Assembly: GCF_030825805.1 (NCBI RefSeq)
Contig: NZ_JAPJPF010000007.1
Span: forward strand, 1 to 50,751
Direction of reading: 5' to 3'
Length of the DNA stretch: 50,751 bases
From: Streptococcus sp.
Lineage (GTDB): Bacteria; Bacillota; Bacilli; Lactobacillales; Streptococcaceae
Below, piece by piece: positions 15,670-24,813 of this stretch. Every line of letters begins with the position of its first letter. The stretch's first letter is position 1. The notes beneath the pieces are model-generated. The model was not told the origin of the DNA. It made no database searches and worked only from the letters and a program-made list of their open reading frames with translations. Both the position numbers and the translations under genes were made by a program.

Positions 15670-18288
15670 ATGAAACAATTATCTAGTGCACAAGTCCGCC
15701 AAATGTGGCTTGATTTCTGGGCTACCAAAGGTCACTCAGTAGAACCATCTGTTAGCTTGGTTCCTGTCAACGATCCAACCCTTTTATGGATCAACTCAGG
15801 GGTAGCAACCCTTAAGAAATACTTTGATGGGACTATCATCCCTGAAAACCCACGGATTACCAATGCGCAAAAGGCCATCCGTACCAACGATATTGAAAAC
15901 GTAGGAAAAACAGCTCGTCACCATACCATGTTTGAAATGTTGGGTAACTTCTCAATCGGTGATTACTTCCGTGATGAAGCCATCACTTGGGCTTATGAAC
16001 TTTTGACAAGTCCTGAATGGTTTGACTTCCCCAAAGACAAACTCTACATGACCTACTACCCAGCTGATACGGATTCTTACAATCGCTGGATTGAAGTGGG
16101 TGTAGATCCAAGTCACTTGATCCCAATTGAAGACAACTTCTGGGAAATCGGTGCTGGACCTTCTGGACCAGATACAGAAATCTTCTTCGACCGTGGGGAA
16201 GCCTTTGACCCAGAAAACATCGGTATTCGCCTCCTTGCAGAAGATATCGAAAACGACCGTTACATCGAAATCTGGAATATCGTTTTGTCACAATTTAACG
16301 CAGATCCAGCTGTACCTCGTAGTGAATACAAGGAATTGCCACACAAAAACATTGATACGGGCGCTGGTTTGGAGCGTTTGGTAGCCGTGATCCAAGGGGC
16401 GAAAACTAACTTTGAAACGGACCTCTTCATGCCAATCATCCGTGAAGTGGAAAAATTGTCTGGTAAAGTTTACGACCAAGATGGTGACAACATGAGCTTC
16501 AAGGTCATCGCAGACCATATCCGTTCTCTTTCATTTGCTATCGGTGATGGGGCTCTCCCTGGAAATGAAGGCCGTGGTTATGTCCTTCGTCGTCTTCTTC
16601 GTCGTGCATCTATGCATGGTCAAAAATTGGGCATCAATGAGCCTTTCCTTTACAAACTGGTTCCAACCGTTGGTAAAATCATGGAAAGCTACTATCCAGA
16701 AGTGCTTGAAAAACGTGACTTTATCGAGAAAATTGTGAAGAGCGAGGAAGAGTCATTTGCTCGTACCCTTCACTCAGGTCAACACTTTGCAGAAACAATC
16801 GTAGCAGACTTGAAAGAAAAAGGTCAAACGGTTATCGCTGGTCAAGATGTCTTCAAACTCTACGATACTTATGGATTCCCAGTGGAGTTGACAGAAGAAA
16901 TCGCTGAAGAAGCTGGTATGACAGTTGACCGTGAAGGTTTTGAAGCAGCTATGAAGGAACAACAAGAACGTGCGCGTGCGTCAGCTGTCAAAGGCGGATC
17001 CATGGGGATGCAAAACGAAACCCTTCAAAATATCACTGTTGAGAGCGTCTTTAACTACAATGCTAGCCAATTGCCTTCAAAATTAGTGGCTATCGTAGCA
17101 GATAACGCAGAAGTAGAAGCTGTTTCAGAAGGAACTGCATCACTGATCTTTGCAGAAACTCCATTCTACGCTGAAATGGGTGGACAGGTTGCTGACCATG
17201 GTCAAATCTTGGATGCTACAGGAAATGTCGTAGCGACTGTAACAGACGTTCAAAAAGCACCAAACGGACAAGCTCTTCATACCGTTGAAGTTCATGCTCC
17301 ACTTGCTTTGAACCAAGAATATACCTTGGCAATCGATACGAACCGTCGTCATCGTGTCATGAAAAACCACACAGCGACTCACTTACTCCATGCAGCTCTT
17401 CACAATATCCTTGGCCACCATGCTACTCAAGCAGGATCTCTTAACGAAGTAGAATTCCTTCGTTTTGACTTCACTCATTTCCAAGCGGTAACTCCTGAAG
17501 AATTGCGTGCCATTGAACAACAAGTCAATGAAAAGATTTGGGAAGCGATCGCTGTAGAAACAGTTGAGACAGATATTGATACAGCTAAAGAAATGGGAGC
17601 TATGGCCCTCTTTGGTGAGAAATACGGTAAGGAAGTCCGTGTTGTCACCATTGGTGACTACTCAGTCGAGCTTTGTGGTGGTACCCACGTTGGCAATACT
17701 TCTGAGATCGGTCTTTTCAAGATTGTTAAAGAAGAAGGGATTGGATCAGGAACTCGTCGTATCTTGGCAGTAACTGGTAAAGAAGCCTTCGAAGCCTACC
17801 GTGAACAAGAAGATGCACTGAAAGCAGTCGCAGCAACCTTGAAAGCACCTCAACTCAAAGAAGTCCCTCACAAGGTAGAAGGCCTTCAAGAACAACTCCG
17901 TCAATTGCAAAAAGAAAATGCAGAATTGAAGGAAAAAGCTGCAGCAGCAGCGGCAGGTGATGTCTTCAAGAATGTCCAAGAAGCAAACGGTCACCGTTAC
18001 ATTGCTAGCCAAGTTTCTGTTTCAGATGCAGGTGCCCTTCGTACCTTTGCGGATAACTGGAAACAAAAAGACTACTCTGATGTCCTTGTTCTTGTCGCAG
18101 CCATCGGTGACAAGGTCAACCTTCTTGTAGCCAGCAAGACAAAAGACATCCACGCTGGAAACTTGGTTAAAGAATTGGCTCCAATCGTCGATGGACGTGG
18201 TGGTGGGAAACCAGACATGGCCATGGCAGGAGGAAGCAACCAAGCGAAAATCCAAGAATTGTTGGATGCAGTAGCAGGTAAATTGTAA
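15670..18288 (+). CDS. alaS: Alanyl-tRNA synthetase
   Basis: 872-residue cytosolic class II synthetase. The N-terminal catalytic domain has [13 protein letters not shown] and the class II motif 2 region [20 protein letters not shown]. The editing domain has [12 protein letters not shown] and the CGGTHV zinc motif (about residues 665-670), which hydrolyse mischarged Ser- and Gly-tRNA. The C-Ala domain ends with [14 protein letters not shown]. Full length. AGAGGAGAAA precedes the ATG. It is the main target of the alanine T-box leader. Confidence 0.97.
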   Translation: MKQLSSAQVRQMWLDFWATKGHSVEPSVSLVPVNDPTLLWINSGVATLKKYFDGTIIPENPRITNAQKAIRTNDIENVGKTARHHTMFEMLGNFSIGDYFRDEAITWAYELLTSPEWFDFPKDKLYMTYYPADTDSYNRWIEVGVDPSHLIPIEDNFWEIGAGPSGPDTEIFFDRGEAFDPENIGIRLLAEDIENDRYIEIWNIVLSQFNADPAVPRSEYKELPHKNIDTGAGLERLVAVIQGAKTNFETDLFMPIIREVEKLSGKVYDQDGDNMSFKVIADHIRSLSFAIGDGALPGNEGRGYVLRRLLRRASMHGQKLGINEPFLYKLVPTVGKIMESYYPEVLEKRDFIEKIVKSEEESFARTLHSGQHFAETIVADLKEKGQTVIAGQDVFKLYDTYGFPVELTEEIAEEAGMTVDREGFEAAMKEQQERARASAVKGGSMGMQNETLQNITVESVFNYNASQLPSKLVAIVADNAEVEAVSEGTASLIFAETPFYAEMGGQVADHGQILDATGNVVATVTDVQKAPNGQALHTVEVHAPLALNQEYTLAIDTNRRHRVMKNHTATHLLHAALHNILGHHATQAGSLNEVEFLRFDFTHFQAVTPEELRAIEQQVNEKIWEAIAVETVETDIDTAKEMGAMALFGEKYGKEVRVVTIGDYSVELCGGTHVGNTSEIGLFKIVKEEGIGSGTRRILAVTGKEAFEAYREQEDALKAVAATLKAPQLKEVPHKVEGLQEQLRQLQKENAELKEKAAAAAAGDVFKNVQEANGHRYIASQVSVSDAGALRTFADNWKQKDYSDVLVLVAAIGDKVNLLVASKTKDIHAGNLVKELAPIVDGRGGGKPDMAMAGGSNQAKIQELLDAVAGKL

Positions 18289-18294
18289 TGAATA

Positions 18295-18331
18295 GGAGAG
18301 GCTAGGACTTTTGTCCCAACCTCTCTTTTTT
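18295..18331 (+). terminator. alaS terminator, related to the streptococcal TGGGACA-type intergenic repeat
   Basis: GAGAGGCTAGGAC pairs with GTCCCAACCTCTC around TTTT, then a T-run. Its sequence is kin to hairpin A of the repeat at 43241-43424, in inverted orientation. Confidence 0.8.
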
Positions 18332-18369
18332 CAAAAAAAGAAACGTACCCAATTAGAAAAAGATTGCAA

Positions 18370-18400
18370 TAAAAAAACCTTTCCATCTGGAAAGGTTTTT
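18370..18400 (-). terminator. nrdF terminator
   Basis: AACCTTTCC (18376-18384) and GGAAAGGTT (18389-18397) with A-run and T-run flanks. On the minus strand it ends the nrdF message. Confidence 0.8.
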
Positions 18401-18403
18401 GAC

Positions 18404-19363
18404 TTATAAACCGTAGTTATAATCGTCATCCTGCATAGCTTCTACTTCACCGAGAAGGTAACCGTTTCCGACTTGAGAGAAGAAGTCGTGGTTGGATGTT
18501 CCGGTTGAGATTCCGTTCATAACGATTGGGTTGACATCATCTGCTGAGTCAGGGAAGAGCGGATCTTGTCCCAAGTTCATAAGGGCTTTGTTAGCATTGT
18601 AGCGAAGGAAGGTCTTGACTTCCTCTGTCCAGCCCACACCGTCATAGAGACTCTCTGTGTAGCCTTCTTCGTTTTCATAGAGGGTGTAGAGTAGGTCATA
18701 CATCCACTCTTTGAGTTTTTCTTGCTCTTCTTCTGGTAATTCGTTAAATCCAAGTTGGAACTTGTAACCGATGTAGGTTCCGTGAACAGATTCGTCCCGA
18801 ATGATCAACTTGATGATCTCAGCTACGTTGGCCAACTTGTTGTTTCCAAGATAGTAGAGCGGTGTGAAGAAACCAGAGTAGAAGAGGAAGGTTTCAAGGA
18901 AGACGCTGGCTACTTTCTTTTCTAGAGGAGTTCCATTGAGGTAGATTTCATTGATGATTTCTGCCTTCTTCTGAAGGAAAGGATTGGTATTGGTCCATTC
19001 GAAAATCTCTTCGATTTCTGACTTGGTATTCAAGGTAGAGAAGATAGAAGAGTAAGACTTAGCATGGACAGATTCCATGAATTGGATGTTGTTAAAGACA
19101 GCTTCTTCGTGGGGAGTGCGAATATCTGCACGAAGAGCTTGCACACCAGTTTCGGACTGCATAGTATCCAAGAGTGTCAATCCACCAAAGACTTTACCTA
19201 CCAAGTCTTTTTCTTTGAGAGATAACTTTCTCCAGTCGTCCAAGTCGTTTGACAAAGGAATACGTGTATCCAACCAGAATTGTTCGGTTAGCTTTTCCCA
19301 AGTAGATTTATCGATGACATCTTCGATGGCATTCCAGTTAATGGCTTTGTAGTAAGTTTCCAT
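18404..19363 (-). CDS. nrdF: Class Ib ribonucleotide reductase small subunit NrdF
   Basis: 319-residue subunit that carries the di-metal (Mn or Fe) cofactor and tyrosyl radical for NrdE. Ligand segments visible are VGKVFGGLTLLDTMQSETG, NIQFMESVHAKSYSSIF (Glu and His ligands) and IKLIIRDESVHGTYIGYKF (Glu and His ligands). The C-terminus DDDYNYGL is the tail that docks on NrdE. It lies downstream of nrdE, but the 122-base gap holds a terminator-like hairpin and a separate promoter with a palindrome, so it may be transcribed independently. nrdI is not in the window. Confidence 0.95.
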   Translation of the reverse strand: METYYKAINWNAIEDVIDKSTWEKLTEQFWLDTRIPLSNDLDDWRKLSLKEKDLVGKVFGGLTLLDTMQSETGVQALRADIRTPHEEAVFNNIQFMESVHAKSYSSIFSTLNTKSEIEEIFEWTNTNPFLQKKAEIINEIYLNGTPLEKKVASVFLETFLFYSGFFTPLYYLGNNKLANVAEIIKLIIRDESVHGTYIGYKFQLGFNELPEEEQEKLKEWMYDLLYTLYENEEGYTESLYDGVGWTEEVKTFLRYNANKALMNLGQDPLFPDSADDVNPIVMNGISTGTSNHDFFSQVGNGYLLGEVEAMQDDDYNYGL

Positions 19364-19394
19364 TTGAAATCTCTTTCTTTTTCTAATTCATTCG

Positions 19395-19433
19395 ATCATA
19401 CAATCATTGTTATTCTAACACAATTGTTAGAAT
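19395..19433 (-). promoter_or_regulatory. Candidate nrdF promoter with palindromic operator
   Basis: On the minus strand: -35 TTGTGT (19418-19423), 17-base spacer, -10 TATGAT (19395-19400). The -35 lies inside the perfect inverted repeat ATTCTAACA / TGTTAGAAT (19412-19433, 4-base centre). Confidence 0.5.
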
Positions 19434-19440
19434 ACTGCAC

Positions 19441-19463
19441 AAAAAGTCGGCGGACCGACTTTT
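19441..19463 (-). terminator. Terminator-like hairpin between nrdE and nrdF
   Basis: AAAAGTCGG (19442-19450) and CCGACTTTT (19455-19463) around CGGA. On the minus strand it is followed by TTTTTG. May reduce transcription from nrdE into nrdF. Confidence 0.6.
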
Positions 19464-19485
19464 GGTAGCAATGGATCAGAGTGTC

Positions 19486-21645
19486 TTAGATGACACAGCT
19501 TTCACATTGGTTCGCGCCAACTTCTCCACCATCATCTGTAAAGGTACGGACGTAGTAGATAGACTTGATTCCCTTATTAAAGGCATAGTTACGAAGGATA
19601 GACAAGTCACGAGTGGTTTGTTTGTTTTCAGTTTTCCATTCGTAAAGACCTTTTGGAATGTCACTGCGCATAAAGAGAGTCAGTGAGAGTCCTTGGTCCA
19701 CGTGCTCAGTTGCGGCAGCATAGACATCGATGACTTTCCGCATATCCATATCGTAGGCAGAAGTGTAGTAAGGAATGGTATCTGTTGATAATCCTGCTGC
19801 AGGGTAGTAGATCTTACCAATTTTCTTCTCTTGACGTTCTTCAATCCGTTGTGTAATTGGGTGGATAGAAGCAGACACGTCATTGATGTAGCTGATAGAA
19901 CCATTTGGTGCGACAGCTAAACGGTTTTGGTGGTAAAGACCATCTGCTTTCACTTTATCACGAAGTTCAGCCCAATCTTCTGCATTAGGGATGAAGATGT
20001 CTTTAAAGAGTTCTTTGACACGCTCTGATTTTGGAACAAACTCTCCAGTCGTGTACTTATCAAAGTAAGTACCGTTTGCGTAGTCTGATTTTTCAAAGTT
20101 GTGGAAGGTAACGCCACGTTCACGCGCGATATTGTTTGATTCCACGAGGGTCCAGTAGTTCATGAGCATGAAGTAGATGCTAGTGAACTCAACAGACTCA
20201 GGTGATCCGTACTCGATCAATTGTTGCGCAAGATAGCTATGAAGTCCCATCGCACCGAGGCCAAAGGTATGCGCTAGGCTATTTCCATGGTCGATCGTAG
20301 GAACAGCGACGATGTGAGAACTATCTGTCACAAAGGTCAAAGCACGAACCATGGCACGAATAGAACGACCAAAGTCAGGTGAGGTCATCATGTTGACTAC
20401 GTTTGTTGAACCAAGGTTACATGAGACGTCGGTCCCCATTTTAATGAATTCTTGAGCATCGTTGATCAAGCTTGGTTCTTGAACCTGGAGGATCTCTGAA
20501 CACAAGTTACTCATGATGATTTTGCCATCAACTGGGTTGGCGCGGTTAGCAGTATCAATATTGACTACATATGGGTAACCAGATTCTTGTTGCAATTTAG
20601 AAATTTCTGTTTCCAAATCACGGGCTTTAATTTTTGTCTTACGGATGTTTGGATTAGCAACCAACTCATCGTATTTTTCAGTGATGTCGATATAGTTGAA
20701 TGGCACTCCGTATTCACGCTCTACAGAATATGGGCTGAAGAGATACATTTCTTCATTCTTACGAGCCAACTCATAGAACTTGTCTGGTACGACGACACCA
20801 AGTGAGAGAGTCTTAACACGAACTTTTTCATCGGCATTTTCTTTCTTAGTTGAAAGGAAGGCGATGATGTCTGGGTGGAAGACGTTGAGGTAAACAACCC
20901 CCGCCCCTTGACGTTGACCAAGTTGGTTAGAGTAAGAGAAGCTATCTTCAAAGAGTTTCATAACAGGAACGACCCCAGAAGCAGCTCCTTCATAGCCTTT
21001 GATCGGTGCTCCAGCTTCACGAAGGTTGCTGAGGGAGATTCCAACCCCACCACCGATACGTGAAAGTTGAAGGGCAGAGTTGATAGAGCGTCCAATCGCA
21101 TTCATATCATCTGTTACTTGGATCAAGAAACAGGAAACCAATTCTCCACGGCGGGCACGTCCAGCATTTAAGAAAGAAGGAGTAGCTGGTTGGTAGCGTT
21201 GGTGGATGATTTCGTTTGCGATGTCTTTGGCAATGTCTTCATTTCCATCTGCAAAATAGAGAGCATTGAAGAAGACGCGGTCTTCCATGCTTTCGAGATA
21301 GTATTCTCCATCATTTGTTTTAAGCGCATACTGGTTATAGAATTTATAGGCAGCCATGAAGGACTTGAATTGGAAGTTTTGGTCTTTGATAAATTGATAA
21401 AGTTCTTCCAAGAATTCTGGACGATATTTCTTGATAAAAGCTGTTTCGATATAGTTGTGTTCAATAAGGTAGTTGATTTTATCCGTTATTGAATCAAAGG
21501 CCATAGTATTTGGCGCAACATTTTCTTTAAAGAAAGCATCCAAGGCTTCTTTGTCTTTATGAAGCATGATTTGACCGTTTACTGGACGGTTGATTTCATT
21601 ATTAAGACGGAAGTAGGTTACGTCTTCAAGTGATTTTAATCCCAT
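19486..21645 (-). CDS. nrdE: Class Ib ribonucleotide reductase large subunit NrdE
   Basis: 719-residue catalytic subunit reducing ribonucleoside diphosphates to deoxyribonucleotides under aerobic conditions. Motifs: ATPSFLNAGRARRGELVSCFLIQ (active-site Cys), NLCSEILQ (radical-site Cys), NGSISYINDVSASIHP, and the C-terminal CESCVI pair that exchanges disulphide with NrdH. Length typical of NrdE, without the ATP-cone of class Ia. AAAAAGGAAC precedes the start. It lies between nrdH and nrdF on the minus strand, after a structured spacer. Confidence 0.96.
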   Translation of the reverse strand: MGLKSLEDVTYFRLNNEINRPVNGQIMLHKDKEALDAFFKENVAPNTMAFDSITDKINYLIEHNYIETAFIKKYRPEFLEELYQFIKDQNFQFKSFMAAYKFYNQYALKTNDGEYYLESMEDRVFFNALYFADGNEDIAKDIANEIIHQRYQPATPSFLNAGRARRGELVSCFLIQVTDDMNAIGRSINSALQLSRIGGGVGISLSNLREAGAPIKGYEGAASGVVPVMKLFEDSFSYSNQLGQRQGAGVVYLNVFHPDIIAFLSTKKENADEKVRVKTLSLGVVVPDKFYELARKNEEMYLFSPYSVEREYGVPFNYIDITEKYDELVANPNIRKTKIKARDLETEISKLQQESGYPYVVNIDTANRANPVDGKIIMSNLCSEILQVQEPSLINDAQEFIKMGTDVSCNLGSTNVVNMMTSPDFGRSIRAMVRALTFVTDSSHIVAVPTIDHGNSLAHTFGLGAMGLHSYLAQQLIEYGSPESVEFTSIYFMLMNYWTLVESNNIARERGVTFHNFEKSDYANGTYFDKYTTGEFVPKSERVKELFKDIFIPNAEDWAELRDKVKADGLYHQNRLAVAPNGSISYINDVSASIHPITQRIEERQEKKIGKIYYPAAGLSTDTIPYYTSAYDMDMRKVIDVYAAATEHVDQGLSLTLFMRSDIPKGLYEWKTENKQTTRDLSILRNYAFNKGIKSIYYVRTFTDDGGEVGANQCESCVI

Positions 21646-21663
21646 AATGTTCCTTTTTCTAAT

Positions 21664-21692
21664 TCAAAAACAAAGGGGAGGCAAGCTCCCCT
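21664..21692 (-). terminator. Terminator-like hairpin between nrdH and nrdE
   Basis: AGGGGAG (21674-21680) and CTCCCCT (21686-21692) around GCAAG. On the minus strand it is followed by TTTGTTTTTG, just ahead of the nrdE ribosome site. Confidence 0.6.
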
Positions 21693-21705
21693 GTACAAGT
21701 AAAAG

Positions 21706-21754
21706 GGCCAGGGAACACAGTAGTCAAGGACTACAGTCATCCATTCCCTAGACC
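21706..21754 (-). promoter_or_regulatory. Extended hairpin in the nrdH-nrdE spacer
   Basis: Outer stem GGCCAGGGAA (21706-21715) with TTCCCTAGACC (21744-21754) and inner stem GTAGTC (21720-21725) with GACTAC (21729-21734). With the following hairpin it looks like an attenuator or processing region. Confidence 0.45.
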
Positions 21755-21776
21755 AATCAAATCCTGTTTGATAATG

Positions 21777-21995
21777 TTAAGATAATTTCTTGAGCTTAGC
21801 TGGTTGGAAGCCAGAGAAGACTTCATCTGCCGTTTGGATAACTGGCGCAGCATTGAAACCAAGGTTCTTCACATGGTCTACAAACTCAGGTTGCTCATCT
21901 AGATTAATTTCACGGTATTCAACGTGATTGGTATCTAAAAAACGTTTGGTCATTTTACATTGAACGCAATTATTTTTTGAATAAATTGTCACCAT
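21777..21995 (-). CDS. nrdH: Glutaredoxin-like protein NrdH
   Basis: 72-residue thiol-redox protein that reduces NrdE. It begins MVTIYSKNNCVQCKMTKRFL with the CVQC redox centre (residues 10-13), and has the cis-Pro segment AAPVI. The start is set at 21995, with GAGGAGTT about ten bases upstream on the minus strand; a longer in-frame extension to 22115 crosses the promoter and has no ribosome site. First gene of nrdH-nrdE. Confidence 0.93.
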   Translation of the reverse strand: MVTIYSKNNCVQCKMTKRFLDTNHVEYREINLDEQPEFVDHVKNLGFNAAPVIQTADEVFSGFQPAKLKKLS

Positions 21996-22034
21996 AATGT
22001 GATCTAACTCCTCTAAATTCATAAATCTGTATCT

Positions 22035-22064
22035 AGTATAAACAAAAGGTTTTTCCTTGTCAAG
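22035..22064 (-). promoter_or_regulatory. nrdH promoter
   Basis: On the minus strand: TTGACA (22059-22064), 18-base spacer, TATACT (22035-22040), about 40 bases upstream of the nrdH start. Confidence 0.7.
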
Positions 22065-22069
22065 AGTTT

Positions 22070-22127
22070 TAACTAAATATTGTGCACATAAATTAACTAT
22101 ACCGGAAGATACCACAATATGTAGTAT
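22070..22127 (-). promoter_or_regulatory. Candidate pair of NrdR boxes upstream of nrdH
   Basis: Two 16-base sites resemble the NrdR consensus acaCwAtATaTwGtgT: CCACAATATGTAGTAT (22112-22127, 13 of 16) and TAACTAAATATTGTGC (22070-22085, 12 of 16). Their centres are 42 bases apart, four helical turns, as expected for cooperative NrdR binding. Both lie upstream of the -35, not over it. Motif-level inference only. The rest of 21996-22425 is AT-rich leader sequence for the divergent nrdH and ptsH genes. Confidence 0.4.
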
Positions 22128-22336
22128 TGTAAGAATTAGTGAAAATTGAGGAAAACGTGATAAAATATAGGTTTTTTAAGTCAAAGGAATTCCTATCTTT
22201 TTCCTAAAATTCTATATACTGTGTCCGTGAAAGCAATTCTATTTATTTAATAGAAGAAAGTAAAAAAAGAAGATCAAAAGAAGAGAAAAATTGAGTGCTT
22301 CCTGTAAGTATTTTCAGTAAGTGTGTGATAAAAATC

Positions 22337-22365
22337 TTGAAAAATAATGAAGAAGATGATATAAT
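22337..22365 (+). promoter_or_regulatory. ptsH promoter
   Basis: TTGAAA (22337-22342), 17-base spacer, TATAAT (22360-22365), 60 bases upstream of ptsH. Confidence 0.75.
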
Positions 22366-22425
22366 AGCAAATTGTAAGGGTTATCACAGATAACTCAAAA
22401 CTAATTTTAAAAGGAGAGTCAAACT

Positions 22426-22689
22426 ATGGCTTCTAAAGATTTCCACATCGTGGCAGAAACAGGTATCCACGCACGTCCAGCAACTTTGTTGGTTCAAACT
22501 GCTAGCAAATTTGCTTCAGATATTACTCTTGAATACAAAGGTAAATCAGTTAACTTGAAATCAATCATGGGTGTTATGAGCCTTGGTGTTGGTCAAGGAG
22601 CTGACGTTGTAATCTCAGCTGAAGGAGCTGACGCTGATGATGCTCTTGCAGCAATCGCTGAAACAATGGAAAAAGAAGGATTGGCATAA
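22426..22689 (+). CDS. ptsH: Phosphocarrier protein HPr
   Basis: 87-residue cytosolic PTS carrier that passes phosphate from Enzyme I to sugar-specific EIIA proteins. His15 is in TGIHARPA (phosphorylated by EI). Ser46 is in [12 protein letters not shown] (target of HPr kinase; P-Ser-HPr is the CcpA corepressor). AAAGGAGAG precedes the ATG. Two bases separate it from ptsI. Confidence 0.97.
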   Translation: MASKDFHIVAETGIHARPATLLVQTASKFASDITLEYKGKSVNLKSIMGVMSLGVGQGADVVISAEGADADDALAAIAETMEKEGLA

Positions 22690-22691
22690 AC

Positions 22692-24425
22692 ATGACAGAA
22701 ATGCTTAAAGGAATTGCAGCATCTGATGGTGTTGCCGTTGCTAAGGCATATCTACTTGTTCAACCCGACTTGTCATTTGAAACAATCTCAGTTGAAGATA
22801 CAAATGCAGAAGAAGCTCGTTTGGATGCAGCTCTTGAAGCTTCACAAAACGAGCTTTCTCTTATTCGGGAGAATGCAGTAGCGAGCCTTGGTGAGGAAGC
22901 AGCACAAGTATTTGATGCTCACATGATGGTTCTTTCTGACCCTGAAATGGTTGGTCAGATCAAGGAAACAATTCGCACGAAGAAGGTGAATGCTGAGGCT
23001 GGTTTAAAAGAAGTTACAGACATGTTTATCACCATCTTTGAAGGAATGGAAGATAACCCATACATGCAAGAACGTGCAGCAGATATTCGCGACGTTACCA
23101 AACGTGTTCTTGCAAACTTGCTTGGTAAAAAATTGCCAAACCCTGCGACCATCAATGAAGAAGCAATTGTGGTTGCGCATGACTTGACCCCATCAGATAC
23201 AGCTCAATTGAACAAACAGTTCGTTAAAGCTTTTGTTACAAACATTGGTGGCCGTACAAGTCACTCAGCGATCATGGCGCGTACACTTGAAATCGCAGCT
23301 GTTCTTGGTACAAACAACATTACAGATCTTGTAAAAGATGGTGATGTTTTGGCCGTATCTGGAATCACTGGTGAAGTTGTTATCAACCCAAGTGAAGAAC
23401 AAATCGCAGAATTCAAATCAGCTGGTGAAGCTTACGCGAAACAAAAAGCTGAATGGGCTCTTTTGAAAGATGCGAAAACTGTTACTGCAGATGGGAAACA
23501 CTTCGAGTTGGCTGCTAACATCGGTACACCTAAAGACGTTGAAGGTGTGAATGAGAATGGTGCAGAAGCAGTTGGACTCTATCGTACTGAATTCTTGTAC
23601 ATGGACTCTCAAGACTTCCCAACTGAAGATGATCAATACGAAGCATACAAAGCGGTTCTTGAAGGTATGAACGGTAAACCTGTTGTCGTTCGTACGATGG
23701 ATATCGGCGGGGATAAAGAACTTCCTTACTTCGATCTTCCTAAAGAAATGAACCCATTCTTGGGTTACCGTGCTTTGCGTATTTCCATCTCTGAAACTGG
23801 TAACCAAATGTTCCGTACACAATTGCGTGCCTTGCTTCGTGCATCTGTTCACGGTAAATTGCGGATCATGTTCCCAATGGTTGCTTTGTTGACGGAGTTC
23901 CGTACCGCTAAAGGTATTCTTGAAGAAGAAAAAGCGAAATTGGTTGCTGAAGGTGTTGCCGTTGCTGACGACATCGAAGTAGGTATCATGATTGAAATCC
24001 CAGCAGCAGCAATGTTGGCTGACCAATTTGCCAAAGAAGTTGACTTCTTCTCAATTGGTACAAACGACTTGATCCAATACACAATGGCTGCTGACCGTAT
24101 GAACGAACAAGTATCATACCTTTACCAACCATATAACCCATCAATCCTTCGCTTGATTAACAACGTTATCAAGGCAGCTCACGCTGAAGGTAAATGGGCT
24201 GGTATGTGTGGTGAAATGGCCGGTGACCAAACAGCTGTTCCACTCCTTGTCGGAATGGGCTTGGATGAGTTCTCAATGTCAGCTACATCAGTCCTTCGTA
24301 CACGTAGCTTGATGAAGAAATTGGATACAACTAAGATGCAAGAATACGCTAACCGTGCTCTTACTGAATGTTCAACAATGGAAGAAGTTCTTGAACTTTC
24401 TAAAGAATACGTGAACGTAGATTAA
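22692..24425 (+). CDS. ptsI: Phosphoenolpyruvate-protein phosphotransferase (PTS Enzyme I)
   Basis: 577-residue cytosolic enzyme that autophosphorylates from PEP and phosphorylates HPr. The active His191 is in [13 protein letters not shown]. The PEP-binding domain shows [27 protein letters not shown] and the C-terminal [11 protein letters not shown] with its catalytic Cys. Length standard. It is translated directly after ptsH in a two-gene operon and closed by a terminator. Confidence 0.97.
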   Translation: MTEMLKGIAASDGVAVAKAYLLVQPDLSFETISVEDTNAEEARLDAALEASQNELSLIRENAVASLGEEAAQVFDAHMMVLSDPEMVGQIKETIRTKKVNAEAGLKEVTDMFITIFEGMEDNPYMQERAADIRDVTKRVLANLLGKKLPNPATINEEAIVVAHDLTPSDTAQLNKQFVKAFVTNIGGRTSHSAIMARTLEIAAVLGTNNITDLVKDGDVLAVSGITGEVVINPSEEQIAEFKSAGEAYAKQKAEWALLKDAKTVTADGKHFELAANIGTPKDVEGVNENGAEAVGLYRTEFLYMDSQDFPTEDDQYEAYKAVLEGMNGKPVVVRTMDIGGDKELPYFDLPKEMNPFLGYRALRISISETGNQMFRTQLRALLRASVHGKLRIMFPMVALLTEFRTAKGILEEEKAKLVAEGVAVADDIEVGIMIEIPAAAMLADQFAKEVDFFSIGTNDLIQYTMAADRMNEQVSYLYQPYNPSILRLINNVIKAAHAEGKWAGMCGEMAGDQTAVPLLVGMGLDEFSMSATSVLRTRSLMKKLDTTKMQEYANRALTECSTMEEVLELSKEYVNVD

Positions 24426-24448
24426 TTGATTTTAAGAATCTGATAACA

Positions 24449-24484
24449 AAGTTATCACCTTGGAAGAGGTGGTAGCTTTTTTAT
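24449..24484 (+). terminator. ptsHI terminator
   Basis: AAGTTATCACCT (24449-24460) pairs with AGGTGGTAGCTT (24467-24478), followed by a T-run to 24484. Confidence 0.8.
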
Positions 24485-24738
24485 TTTGCTACTTTATTTG
24501 TCTTATAAAGGAAGTAGCTGAATAAAAATAGAGTAGATATCCCTATATCAAAACAAAAAATCTAAATTTTCTAAAAATTTTCGGAAATAGGTTTAATTAC
24601 AATGATTTTTATAGTATAATGTTAGAAAGATAGTTTGAAAGCTGAACAATTGTGAATTGATTTTAGGAAATTTCAGGGAAAACTTGGAAGTTTTGAATTA
24701 TTTTCATATATTTTCATCGCATTATTCAAGAAATAATC
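24485..24738 (+). other. AT-rich spacer ahead of the glycogen operon
   Basis: No gene seen between the ptsI terminator and the glg promoter. It contains a TATAAT at about 24614 without a clear -35. An inverted repeat ATTCAAG / CTTGAAT (24724-24744) overlaps the -35 of the glg promoter. Confidence 0.4.
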
Positions 24739-24790
24739 TTGAATATTTCAACTATTTATAGTAGAATAATACTATTAGGAAGCGCTTTCA
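24739..24790 (+). promoter_or_regulatory. glgBCDA promoter with CcpA (cre) site
   Basis: TTGAAT (24739-24744), 17-base spacer, TAGAAT (24762-24767). TAGGAAGCGCTTTCA (24776-24790) matches 13 of 15 positions of the cre consensus WTGWAARCGYTWWCW and lies at the expected transcription start, where bound CcpA would block initiation. This predicts repression of glycogen synthesis genes under glucose excess. Confidence 0.7.
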
Positions 24791-24813
24791 TAAGAGGCGA
24801 GAGAGGTGAGTGA

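Noticed and set aside
21996..22115. 40-residue N-terminal extension of NrdH
   Set aside because: Crosses the nrdH promoter and lacks a ribosome site; the thioredoxin-like fold starts at MVTIYSK.
23418..24026. 202-codon minus-strand open frame inside ptsI
   Set aside because: Antisense shadow of a highly expressed gene with strong codon bias.
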